Below the pieces are notes generated by a model. It made no database searches. It was not told where the DNA came from and was given only the letters and a program-made list of their open reading frames with translations. Both the position numbers and the translations under genes were made by a program. From assembly GCA_030699055.1 (NCBI GenBank), contig JAUYKX010000270.1:1-7538 (forward strand): a stretch of DNA of 7,538 nucleotides, given 5' to 3'. This DNA is from Candidatus Nanopelagicales bacterium (GTDB lineage: Bacteria > Actinomycetota > Actinomycetes > S36-B12 > UBA10799). Below, in pieces: positions 1 through 7,043 of the stretch; the first letter of the stretch is position 1, and each line of letters opens with the position of its first letter.

Positions 1-494
1 GCATCGCGCAACGGAATTGCCAGTGCGTGGCGCGTGTACCAGTTACCTCCTCGCGACAGGAATTCCCGGGACTTGGGCCAATTGACAACCTCACCACCCG
101 GGACGTACCTCGATCCGAGCACCAGGTCCGCATCGCGCAAGGCGTCAAGCATCAGCGGAAGGTCTTCGGGCCGATGGCTTCCGTCGGCATCCATCTCGAC
201 GACGACGTCGTACCCATTGGCCAGAGCCCAGCTGAAGCCGGCCAGATAGGCCGCACCGAGTCCTTCCTTGCCCAGTCGATGCAGTACGTGGACGTGGTCG
301 TCCATTGCCGCCAGGTCATCGGCAACATGCCCAGTTCCGTCGGGGCTGTTGTCGTCGGCGATGAGGATGTGCGCCGAGGGAACGCTGTGTCGGGTCCGAC
401 CGACAATGCGGCCGATGTTCTGGCGTTCGTTATAGGTCGGGATGACGACCAGGATCATGCCCAGGTCGGCGAAGTCCGAGGGCTCGTCTGGCAT
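1..494 (-). CDS. ppm1: Polyprenol-phosphate mannose synthase (GT2 family), 3' end beyond left edge
   Basis: Transfers mannose from GDP-mannose to polyprenyl phosphate on the cytoplasmic face of the membrane, giving the lipid-linked mannose donor for glycolipid and protein mannosylation. The 164 complete visible residues show the GT-A fold of family 2: VVIPTYNE (residues 16-23), DDNSPDGT (47-54), the metal- and nucleotide-sugar-binding DAD in EMDADGSH (102-104), GSRYVPGG (127-134) and VNWPKSREFLSRGG (137-150). These match bacterial Ppm/DPM1 catalytic domains closely. No stop lies in the window, so about 90 or more residues are missing. The ATG at 494 is preceded only by a weak GGGG; an in-frame ATG at 458 (residue 13) is an alternative, but it would leave just a few residues before the first strand. 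The gene lies 94 nt downstream of lnt and is a stand-alone synthase domain, not the Lnt-Ppm fusion known in Mycobacterium tuberculosis. Assignment to the family is firm; the exact acceptor lipid is inferred. Confidence 0.93.
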   Translation of the reverse strand, partial: MPDEPSDFADLGMILVVIPTYNERQNIGRIVGRTRHSVPSAHILIADDNSPDGTGHVADDLAAMDDHVHVLHRLGKEGLGAAYLAGFSWALANGYDVVVEMDADGSHRPEDLPLMLDALRDADLVLGSRYVPGGEVVNWPKSREFLSRGGNWYTRHALAIPLRD

Positions 495-588
495 CGGGCA
501 CCCCAATTCGATTCGCAATTTCGGGCAGGGACTGGGATGACCCTAACGCTTCCCGCCCTTGGTTGAACCCCCGGTTACGCGGGACCGG

Positions 589-2124
589 TTACCGAGTACG
601 TGTGGACCGTGTAGACCGCGAGGTCCGGCTGGTAAGGAATGCGAACACTAGTCCAAGAATGGCGAGGAGCGCGACGACCACGACCGGCAGATCCTGCAGG
701 CGGTCGGACAGCGTGAGCGTGTCGCGCATCGGAACCGGGGCGACGAGCGCTTCGCCCTTGTTTGGTGCGGCGCGAGCCGCCACCGTGCCATCCGGAATCA
801 CGATTGCGGTCACCCCGCTGGTGGCCGCGATCACCACCGACCGTCCGTGTTCGATCGCTCTGATTCGGGACATCGCCAATTGTTGTTCGGGTTGGGACGT
901 CATGCCGAACGTTGCGTTGTTGGTTTGCACGGTCAACAGCCGGGCCCCATCCACCACTTCCCGACGGACCAGCTGGTCGTCGGCTATTTCGTAGCAAATG
1001 ACGTCGCCCACCGTGGCCGAACCCAGTTGCAGAACCCCGTTGTGTTCCCCCGGCGCGTAGTCCATCGGTACCCGGTCGTAGCGGTCTGTGATCGCGGTCA
1101 AAGCTGACCGGAAGGGGACAAATTCTCCGAACAACAACAGGTGTCGTTTCGTGTAGACCTCGCCGGGACCGGTTCCCGGCGACCACACGATCGCCACGTT
1201 CGACGGGGCCGGTGGGTTGATCGAGGTGGTGACGGCGCCGACCAGTACCGGAACGCCGATCGCATCGACCGCCGAACTGATCAAACCGGCAGCCCATTTC
1301 GAAAGGTAAGGATCCACGTCGCTCGAGTTTTCCGGCCACACGACGTAATCGGGCCGGGGTTGGCGACCCGCGTTGACCTCACCAGCCAGGGCCATGGTGA
1401 CGGCCACGTGGTTCTCGAGTACTTCCTGCCGCTGTTCTTTGGCCTCGAACCCGATCTCGGGCACACTCCCCTGCACCGCCGCGGCTCGGGTTTCTGCCGG
1501 CCCTCGATCGTTCTGGCCCATGATCGGCCGGGGAACCAAGACACCCGAAACCATCAGCGCGATGGCGGCCAGCGGCAATACCAGCCGCCGACCGACCTTG
1601 TCCGAGCCCTCGACCCAGAACACCAGCAGCGACCCGGCCAGCGCCACCACGAATCCCAACAAGGGCATGCCGCCAAGAGCGGCCAATCCGACGGTCGGGG
1701 CGTCGGCCTGACTAAACCCGACCTGCAGCCACGCGAATCCGTCCCACGGCCATCGGGCCTGCATTCCTTCGATGGTGGCCCAAAGTGCCGCAGCAGCCAT
1801 CGGCCACCACACGAGGTTTCTGATCAGCCAGACGGCCAACGCGTACAGCGTGACCCACAGGGCACAAATGGCGCTGACCACCAACCAGGCGTCAGTGCCG
1901 ACCACGGCCACGAAGCGCAACCCGAGCAGGTTGAAGGCCAACCCACCAACGAACCCGGCCAGTAATGCGGCGGGCAATGATGCCGATCTCACGGCCAACG
2001 TAATGAGGGCAATCCCGATCGGGGCCAGCGGCCACCAACCCAGAGGAGCAAAAGCAGCGGCCAACGCCAACCCGCCCAAGGCCGCCAGCCCGCTCGCGAG
2101 CCACCAGGGCCACTGCGATCGCAA
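589..2124 (-). CDS. lnt: Apolipoprotein N-acyltransferase
   Basis: Catalyses the last step of lipoprotein maturation, moving an acyl chain from a phospholipid to the alpha-amino group of the lipid-modified N-terminal cysteine, on the outer face of the membrane. At 511 aa it has the usual family length. Hydrophobic membrane segments fill residues about 8-197, a nitrilase-like domain spans about 210-470, and a last membrane segment lies at about 479-498. The Glu-Lys-Cys triad is visible: E265 in VVWPENSS, K326 in YTKRHLLLFGEFVPF, and C377 in GDVICYE. The start is TTG at 2124, supported by GAGGGG six nt upstream; no ATG or GTG gives a better start. The gene begins 2 nt after the acyl-CoA dehydrogenase stop, which suggests translational coupling, and ppm1 follows. 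The tail (about 499-511) is a Ser/Arg/Thr-rich basic repeat, predicted cytoplasmic. Catalytic residues appear intact; the function is assigned by family. Confidence 0.95.
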   Translation of the reverse strand: MRSQWPWWLASGLAALGGLALAAAFAPLGWWPLAPIGIALITLAVRSASLPAALLAGFVGGLAFNLLGLRFVAVVGTDAWLVVSAICALWVTLYALAVWLIRNLVWWPMAAAALWATIEGMQARWPWDGFAWLQVGFSQADAPTVGLAALGGMPLLGFVVALAGSLLVFWVEGSDKVGRRLVLPLAAIALMVSGVLVPRPIMGQNDRGPAETRAAAVQGSVPEIGFEAKEQRQEVLENHVAVTMALAGEVNAGRQPRPDYVVWPENSSDVDPYLSKWAAGLISSAVDAIGVPVLVGAVTTSINPPAPSNVAIVWSPGTGPGEVYTKRHLLLFGEFVPFRSALTAITDRYDRVPMDYAPGEHNGVLQLGSATVGDVICYEIADDQLVRREVVDGARLLTVQTNNATFGMTSQPEQQLAMSRIRAIEHGRSVVIAATSGVTAIVIPDGTVAARAAPNKGEALVAPVPMRDTLTLSDRLQDLPVVVVALLAILGLVFAFLTSRTSRSTRSTRTR

Positions 2125-2126
2125 CG

Positions 2127-3290
2127 TCAGCCCCTCAACAAAGACCGAGCGATCACCACGCGCTGGATCTGGTTGGTGCCTTCGACAATCTGCAGGACCT
2201 TCGCCTCACGGAAGTACCGCTCCACCGGGAAGTCCTCAACATAGCCCGCTCCCCCGAATATCTGAACCGCATCGGTGGTCACCTGCATGGCCATGTCAGT
2301 ACAGAAGAGCTTGGTCATGGCGGCTTGCGAAGAGTACGGCCGACCAGCGTCCTTGCGGGCCGCCGTCTGGAGGTAGAGCGCCCGACCGGCCTCGATCTGG
2401 GTGGCCATGTCGGCCAGCATGAACTCGATGCCCTGGAATCGAGCTATCGGCTGACCGAACTGGTTCCGTCCGAGGGCATAGTCGCGCGCGGCTTCGAGGG
2501 CAGCCTGCGCGAGCCCGACAGCACAGGCTGATATCCCCAATCGACCGGCATCCAAGGCGTTGAGGGCGATCTGCATGCCCTGCCCCTCGGAACCCAGCAG
2601 GCGGTCACGATCGACCCGAACCGAATCCAGGTGAACGGGCGCGGTCGTGGAAGCCTTCATCCCCATCTTGCGCTCGGGGCTGCCGAACGACAGCCCGTCG
2701 GTCCTCGCCGGAAGCAGGAAACAGCTGATGGGGTCTCGCCCGCTAGCGGCGACAGCGTCGTCGGGGTGGATGGTCCGGGCCATCAACGTGTAGTAGTCAG
2801 CCTCACCGCCGTGGGTGATCCAGGCCTTGGTTCCGGTGATGGAATAGCCATCGCGTTCAGGCGTGGCTGTGGTGACCATCGCCGCGGCATCCGAACCACT
2901 GCCGGGTTCGGACAGGCAGTAGGCACCGAGCAGTTCACCTCCGAGCATGTCGGGCAACCAACGATCGCGTTGCTCAGCAGTCCCGAAATTCGCCAATGCG
3001 TGGGCGCTGAGGGTGTGAACACTCACACCTAGGGCCACGCTCAACCACCCGGCCGCCAACTCCTCCAGCACTTGCAGATAAACCGAATACGGCTGGCCAC
3101 CTCCGCCCTCGTCCTCCGGGTACGGCAGTCCCATCAGGCCCGAGCGGCCCAGTAGGCGGAAGATCTCCCGCGGAAACTCTCCCGCTCGCTCAGCGTCGGC
3201 GACCCGGGGAACCAATTCCTGTTGGGCGATATCTCTCGTCAGATCGAGCAGGGCTACGGCCTCGGACGTTGGCAGGTCTCTGTCGACCAT
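2127..3290 (-). CDS. Acyl-CoA dehydrogenase
   Basis: FAD-dependent alpha,beta-desaturation of an acyl-CoA thioester, with electrons passed to electron-transfer flavoprotein; cytoplasmic, in fatty-acid or branched-chain amino-acid breakdown. The 387-aa length is normal. An N-terminal helical domain is followed by family signature 1, CLSEPGSGSDAAA (residues 125-137), the middle beta domain with ITGTKAWITHGG (151-162), LDAGRLGISA (246-255), GRNQFGQPIARFQ (274-286) and signature 2, QIFGGAGYVEDFPVERYF (343-360). E370 in VEGTNQIQR sits where short- and medium-chain members carry the catalytic base, so the enzyme looks active. Substrate chain length cannot be read from the sequence. The ATG at 3290 has GAGAGGAG just upstream; an upstream in-frame GTG at 3362 would add 24 residues with no family similarity and no good ribosome site. 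The gene stops 2 nt before lnt and starts 126 nt after the M15-like gene, beyond a hairpin, so it probably heads a new transcript. Confidence 0.95.
   Translation of the reverse strand: MVDRDLPTSEAVALLDLTRDIAQQELVPRVADAERAGEFPREIFRLLGRSGLMGLPYPEDEGGGGQPYSVYLQVLEELAAGWLSVALGVSVHTLSAHALANFGTAEQRDRWLPDMLGGELLGAYCLSEPGSGSDAAAMVTTATPERDGYSITGTKAWITHGGEADYYTLMARTIHPDDAVAASGRDPISCFLLPARTDGLSFGSPERKMGMKASTTAPVHLDSVRVDRDRLLGSEGQGMQIALNALDAGRLGISACAVGLAQAALEAARDYALGRNQFGQPIARFQGIEFMLADMATQIEAGRALYLQTAARKDAGRPYSSQAAMTKLFCTDMAMQVTTDAVQIFGGAGYVEDFPVERYFREAKVLQIVEGTNQIQRVVIARSLLRG
2131..2136 (-). promoter_or_regulatory. Ribosome binding site for lnt
   Basis: GAGGGG on the minus strand, six nt before the TTG at 2124. 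It decides the unusual TTG start of lnt. The site lies inside the last codons of the acyl-CoA dehydrogenase gene, so ribosomes finishing that gene would stop right at it. Confidence 0.7.
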
Positions 3291-3294
3291 GTCG

Positions 3295-3302
3295 CTCCTC
3301 TC
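3295..3302 (-). promoter_or_regulatory. Ribosome binding site for acyl-CoA dehydrogenase
   Basis: GAGAGGAG on the minus strand, four nt before the ATG at 3290 (six nt if GAGAGG is taken as the core). It is the strongest Shine-Dalgarno match in the window. It fixes the start at 3290 in preference to the upstream in-frame GTG at 3362. Confidence 0.75.
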
Positions 3303-3387
3303 AGGGATCGATGACCATTTGGGCACCATACCGGCCGGCCAGGAAGGAGCCGGGTTCGACACTGAAGGCGAAGCCGGAGTTCGGAAA

Positions 3388-3410
3388 CCGTGTTGTCGTC
3401 AACAACACGG
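3388..3410 (-). terminator. Perfect 9-bp stem-loop after the M15-like gene
   Basis: CCGTGTTGT and ACAACACGG form a perfect 9-bp stem around a 5-nt loop. On the minus strand the stem begins 6 nt after the stop codon of the M15-like gene and is followed by TTTCCG, a very short T run. Position and symmetry fit an intrinsic terminator or a 3'-end stabilising hairpin, as is common in high-GC actinobacteria where long U tracts are rare. The symmetric sequence could also be an operator site for the downstream acyl-CoA dehydrogenase operon, but it lies about 100 nt from that start codon. Confidence 0.6.
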
Positions 3411-3416
3411 CGTCGC

Positions 3417-4184
3417 TCACCGCGGACACGGGGTGAAATTGGGCCCAGTTCGAGGCGGAGTTGGCTGCCCGGGCGCCGGGCTACAGGGCCCGAAATCCTC
3501 GCGGAACACCCGTCCCTTCCAAAATGACGTGCGCTTCAGCGCTCCGTTCCAGGTGAAGGAAAAATGAACGTGATCAAGGTGCGGGCTTGATCCGGTAAGG
3601 GGTCGCCAGCCCTCGGCCGCCCGATACTGGCCCCAGATGTGCCGGTTGAAGATGATGTACATGATGCCGAGGCGGCGGGCGTGGTAACCCGGTTGACCAT
3701 CTGGACCAACGGCCGTCAGCCAGGTCAGCAGTTGACCAGCGGTCGCCAATTGCTTGGGGTTGTTGGCGTCGACCCCCCAATCCCAGGCACGCCCGTCGTG
3801 GTGTTCGCTGGTCGCACCGGGCACGCAGGCCCGGGTAGTGCCCCAGTCGAACCCACTCGGGAAGCGCGCGAGCACTAACCTCCGAAATCCCTTCACTCCC
3901 CTGCGCTCCACCGGATCACATGAGGTTTGGGGCACATAGGAAGCATTGGGCTCGACTTGAGCGGGCGCCCGTCGAGGGCTCCGAAGCCCGCGAATCCGCT
4001 TCTTTCTGGGCGTTGGAAACGGAGGCGGCAACACTGCGGCCCGCGCGGTCAGATCCGCCGCAACCGGGTGCTCAGCAACCTCGCTCGTCGCTGGCGTTGC
4101 GGCAGTCGCCGGTGTTGCCGATGTTGCGACAGCAAAAAACAGAGCAACCGACAACGCAACCGTGGCCCACGTCTTCCCTCCCAC
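3417..4184 (-). CDS. Secreted protein with M15-type (D-Ala-D-Ala carboxypeptidase-like) domain
   Basis: Predicted exported protein with a putative zinc peptidase-like fold. Residues 1-29 form a signal peptide: K4, a hydrophobic core at about 8-20, and an ATA-A type cleavage site near 28. A Pro/Arg/Lys-rich linker (about 52-75) leads to the globular domain (about 80-232). S126-x-H128-x-x-G131-x-A133-x-D135 matches the SxHxxGxAxD zinc motif of M15 peptidases, and DHVH at 204-207 offers the third ligand (H207) with D204 where the catalytic Glu normally lies. RRLGIMYIIFNRHIW (170-184) and the final TSFW are typical of the actinobacterial group resembling the ARB_07466 C-terminal domain. Cysteines are at 89, 120, 234 and 253, possibly forming disulfides. 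The GTG at 4184 directly follows an in-frame TAG and has no clear ribosome site. The helicase ends 99 nt upstream and a hairpin follows the stop. Whether it cleaves peptidoglycan is unproven. Confidence 0.8.
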   Translation of the reverse strand: MGGKTWATVALSVALFFAVATSATPATAATPATSEVAEHPVAADLTARAAVLPPPFPTPRKKRIRGLRSPRRAPAQVEPNASYVPQTSCDPVERRGVKGFRRLVLARFPSGFDWGTTRACVPGATSEHHDGRAWDWGVDANNPKQLATAGQLLTWLTAVGPDGQPGYHARRLGIMYIIFNRHIWGQYRAAEGWRPLTGSSPHLDHVHFSFTWNGALKRTSFWKGRVFREDFGPCSPAPGQPTPPRTGPNFTPCPR

Positions 4185-4283
4185 CTAAACAGATTCGACC
4201 AGCCGGACCCGTATCGGGCCGACTACTAGGCCAATCGGTGGAGTTTGGTTGTTCGGCGCCCGCCGGTCAGCCCTGTTGTCCGA

Positions 4284-7040
4284 TCAACCAATCGAACTGT
4301 AGGAAACAACCCCCCGGTCGATGAGCTTGATCGCCCGGTGGGCGGCATCGACCAGGTCGGGTCCGACAGGCCCCGGTTGGGGGGCATGGGCGAGTTGCCG
4401 CAGCAGGTCGATCAGTTGACGCATCACCCGGGCAAAATCGCCGGCTCCGATCTCGGCATCGGCCAATACCGAAGCCAGCCCCCGGCCCCGCGCCCAATCC
4501 GCCGTGGCGGTGACCAGGCCCGGATCCGGTAGCCGAACGAAATCCAGTTTGTGGCGCGCCTCGTGCTCAGCCAGGTCGACGGCGAGTTCGGCGAGCTCGC
4601 GTAACGCGCTTCGCGTTGATCCGCGACCGGGCGCAGCCGTCTGTCGTTCCTCGTCGGTCCGACGGTCGAAAACCAGGGCCGAGCACACGGCCGCCAATTC
4701 AGCCGGCGCGAGGTCTTCCAGAACCCCGGTCCGGACGGCTTCGCAAACGAGCAGATCCTGATCGGCGTACACGGCTGCCAGTAGCTGTCCGGCATCGGTC
4801 GGGCGCACAGTAGCGCCGGAAGTGTCCAGATAGCCGCGTTCGGTTAGCAGCGCGAATACCTGGTCGAACTGGCGGGCAATCGTCCCGGTTCGCTTGGCCA
4901 TTTGGCGGCGAAGACGTTCAGTTTCGTCGGCGAGAACCTGATGTCGCTGCCAGTGCCTCGCGTGTTCTTCTCGGTCGGGGCACTGGTGGCAGGGGTGATC
5001 GCGAAGGCTTCGACGAAGAGACGCGATCTCGGAGACGTTCTGATCGGTGTCGGGTGAGCTGCGGTCCTGGCCCGCTTCCGCTGTCGACCGATCTCGGATT
5101 CGCTCATACATTTCTTGAAGTTCAGCCACGACCTTGCGGCGCCAGTTTGCGCTTCGGGGCTTCAACGGTTCGGGCAATCGCATCTGGCCCAGAGTTCGCA
5201 CGCCCTGCGGAATCTCGGTCGCACTCACCCGTTTGAGACGGCGATCCATCAGCAGCAGCTGTGGTCGGGGATCAGTTGGGTTGACCGCTGCCGCCACGAC
5301 AACCGCCGGCAGCCGCCGCCGAGGTGCGCCGATCTCGACCACGTCGCCCGGCTGCACTTGCGCCAGGACCGCCGTCACCCCCGCGCGAGCGGCAGATAGT
5401 CGATCTCGACGAACCGTCTTCTCAAGTTCGGACAGGCGGCGACGGAAATGCCAGTACTCGGAGAAATCACCCAGATCGCATACGGCCGGTGGGTCGGCGT
5501 CGGCAAGCGTGTGCTCGTTCCGCCGGATCCGAGCAGCCAGTCCCACCACCCGCTCGTCGGCTTGGTACTGGGCGAACGAGGTTTCGAGAAGTTCGCGGGC
5601 CGCCTCTGGTTCAAGCCGCTTGAGCAGATTGACCGCCATGTTGTAGTTCGGACGAAAGGAGGAACGCAGCGGATAGGTCCGGGTCGAGGCCAGCCCCGCG
5701 ACCTGGCTGGGCTCCAGTCCGGCGTGCCAGAGCACGACCGCATGACCGACGGGATCGATGCCCCGCCGACCGGCGCGGCCAGTTAATTGGGTGTACTGCC
5801 CCGGGGTGAGATCAACATGCGCCCGACCGTCCCACTTGATCAAGCGTTCGATGACCACGCTTCGGGCGGGCATGTTGATCCCCAGAGCCAAAGTCTCGGT
5901 CGCGAAGACCGCGCGCACCAGCCCTTCATTGAACAGCCGCTCAACCGTCTCCTTGAACACGGGCAGCAGCCCGGCGTGATGGGCCGCCACCCCGCGGCTC
6001 AAGCCCTCGCGCCATTCCCGGAACCCGAGGACCTCCAGGTCACTCGGCGGAATCTCCGAGCAAGCCGTATCGACCACAGACAGGATGCGATCGCGCTCGA
6101 AAGAGGTGGTTAGCTCGAGTCCGGCGCGCACGCACTGGATGACGGCGTCCTCGCACCCAGCCCGGCTGAAAATAAACACCAACGCGGGTAGCAAATCCGC
6201 CCGCCGAAGCTGATCGATCACGACTGAGCGGGCAATGCGGCGACCTCCACCTCTTCTACCGCCGCCGCCCGATGGTCGGCCGGATCCACCGGATCGGCTG
6301 GACCGACCCGGCCGGTGTTCGACTCCCCGGATCGCGCGGGTTTCCGCTTGGGCCCGGCGGACGAGTTCGCGGTTCACGCTTTGGTCGGATCCCGGTTCGA
6401 ACAGCTCGACCATGCCGTGATCGGTAAACACCAATTGCCGAAGTGGTACGGGTCGCTCCTCCGAAATGATCACTTCCGTGTCCCCGCGGACTTCACGCAT
6501 CCAGGCCCCGAACTGCTCGGCGTTGCTCACCGTGGCCGACAAGGCAACCAAGGAAACACTGTCCGGAAGATGAAGAATCACCTCTTCCCAGACTGCGCCG
6601 CGCTCGCGGTCGGCCAGGTAATGGACCTCATCGAGCACGACGGCCGCAAGCTCCAGCAGACCAGGGGAAGCCTCGTAAAGCATGTTTCGAAGGACCTCTG
6701 TGGTCATCACCACGACCGGTGCCCCAGAGTTGATCACAGTGTCGCCGGTGAGTAGTCCGACCCGGGCCGAGCCCAGGGACTCACACAGATCCCGATACTT
6801 CTGGTTACTCAGAGCTTTGATCGGCGTCGTGTAGAAGGCCCGGCGTCCATCGGCCAAGGCGAGATGCACAGCGCATTCGCCGATCACGGTCTTGCCGCTA
6901 CCGGTCGGAGCCGCCACCAGAACGTTGTGCCCGTCGGCTAGCGCCCCACAGGCCGTCGCCTGGAAGTCATCGAGTTTGAACTCAAGCCCCGCCACGAACT
7001 CGGCCAACGCCTCGGCGCCGGCCGGCGACGGGGCGCTCAC
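4284..7040 (-). CDS. helY: HelY-like DEVH-box (Ski2/Mtr4-type) helicase
   Basis: ATP-dependent superfamily 2 helicase, probably acting on RNA in the cytoplasm. The 918-aa length is close to that of mycobacterial HelY. Core motifs run in order: Walker A APTGSGKT (residues 44-51), TTPIKALSNQK (71-81), GLLTGD (95-100), TTEVLRNML (113-121), LDEVHYL (136-142), SAT (168-170), FIFSRAGCEDAV (289-300), AAHHAGLLPVFKETVE (352-367), FATETLALGINMPAR (379-393) and motif VI QLTGRAGRRGID (418-429). A Gly/Arg/Ser-rich insert (about 244-269) separates the two RecA lobes. After the winged-helix and coiled regions comes HPCHQCPDREEH (682-693), with C684 and C687 and several histidines, then a helical C terminus like the DSHCT domain of Ski2 proteins. 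The GTG start at 7040 lies 3 nt after the lipid kinase stop and has only a weak CAGG upstream, so translation may be coupled. All ATPase motifs are intact; the physiological RNA target is unknown. Confidence 0.95.
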   Translation of the reverse strand: MSAPSPAGAEALAEFVAGLEFKLDDFQATACGALADGHNVLVAAPTGSGKTVIGECAVHLALADGRRAFYTTPIKALSNQKYRDLCESLGSARVGLLTGDTVINSGAPVVVMTTEVLRNMLYEASPGLLELAAVVLDEVHYLADRERGAVWEEVILHLPDSVSLVALSATVSNAEQFGAWMREVRGDTEVIISEERPVPLRQLVFTDHGMVELFEPGSDQSVNRELVRRAQAETRAIRGVEHRPGRSSRSGGSGRPSGGGGRRGGGRRIARSVVIDQLRRADLLPALVFIFSRAGCEDAVIQCVRAGLELTTSFERDRILSVVDTACSEIPPSDLEVLGFREWREGLSRGVAAHHAGLLPVFKETVERLFNEGLVRAVFATETLALGINMPARSVVIERLIKWDGRAHVDLTPGQYTQLTGRAGRRGIDPVGHAVVLWHAGLEPSQVAGLASTRTYPLRSSFRPNYNMAVNLLKRLEPEAARELLETSFAQYQADERVVGLAARIRRNEHTLADADPPAVCDLGDFSEYWHFRRRLSELEKTVRRDRLSAARAGVTAVLAQVQPGDVVEIGAPRRRLPAVVVAAAVNPTDPRPQLLLMDRRLKRVSATEIPQGVRTLGQMRLPEPLKPRSANWRRKVVAELQEMYERIRDRSTAEAGQDRSSPDTDQNVSEIASLRRSLRDHPCHQCPDREEHARHWQRHQVLADETERLRRQMAKRTGTIARQFDQVFALLTERGYLDTSGATVRPTDAGQLLAAVYADQDLLVCEAVRTGVLEDLAPAELAAVCSALVFDRRTDEERQTAAPGRGSTRSALRELAELAVDLAEHEARHKLDFVRLPDPGLVTATADWARGRGLASVLADAEIGAGDFARVMRQLIDLLRQLAHAPQPGPVGPDLVDAAHRAIKLIDRGVVSYSSIG

Positions 7041-7043
7041 CGG

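Noticed and set aside
27..566. Plus-strand open frame of 179 codons at the left edge
   Set aside because: It is antisense to ppm1, which has clear GT2 motifs in the opposite strand.
571..592. Direct repeat ccggttac (571-578 and 585-592) at the end of lnt
   Set aside because: Two 8-nt copies only, the second overlapping the lnt stop. It does not form a convincing hairpin and is too short to support a site call.
575..1339. Minus-strand 254-codon open frame overlapping lnt
   Set aside because: It is a shifted frame of lnt and has composition typical of a shadow (Arg/Gly-rich, no motifs). The lnt frame carries the family residues.
1141..1965. Long plus-strand open frame of 274 codons
   Set aside because: It lies wholly antisense to lnt, whose catalytic motifs are intact. 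The translation is Arg/Gln/Pro-rich without any recognisable domain, as expected for an antisense frame in high-GC DNA.
3291..3362. Upstream extension of the acyl-CoA dehydrogenase to a GTG at 3362
   Set aside because: The added 24 residues do not look like the family N terminus, and the strong GAGAGGAG site sits right before the ATG at 3290.
3291..3387. Possible promoter (TATGGT near 3329-3334) ahead of the acyl-CoA dehydrogenase
   Set aside because: The -10-like hexamer has no acceptable -35 element at the right spacing. A promoter is likely somewhere here, but I cannot place it.
4185..4283. Short inverted repeats in the helY to M15-like gap (e.g. cggc-gggc-gccg)
   Set aside because: Stems of only 4-5 bp with no T run; expected by chance at this base composition.
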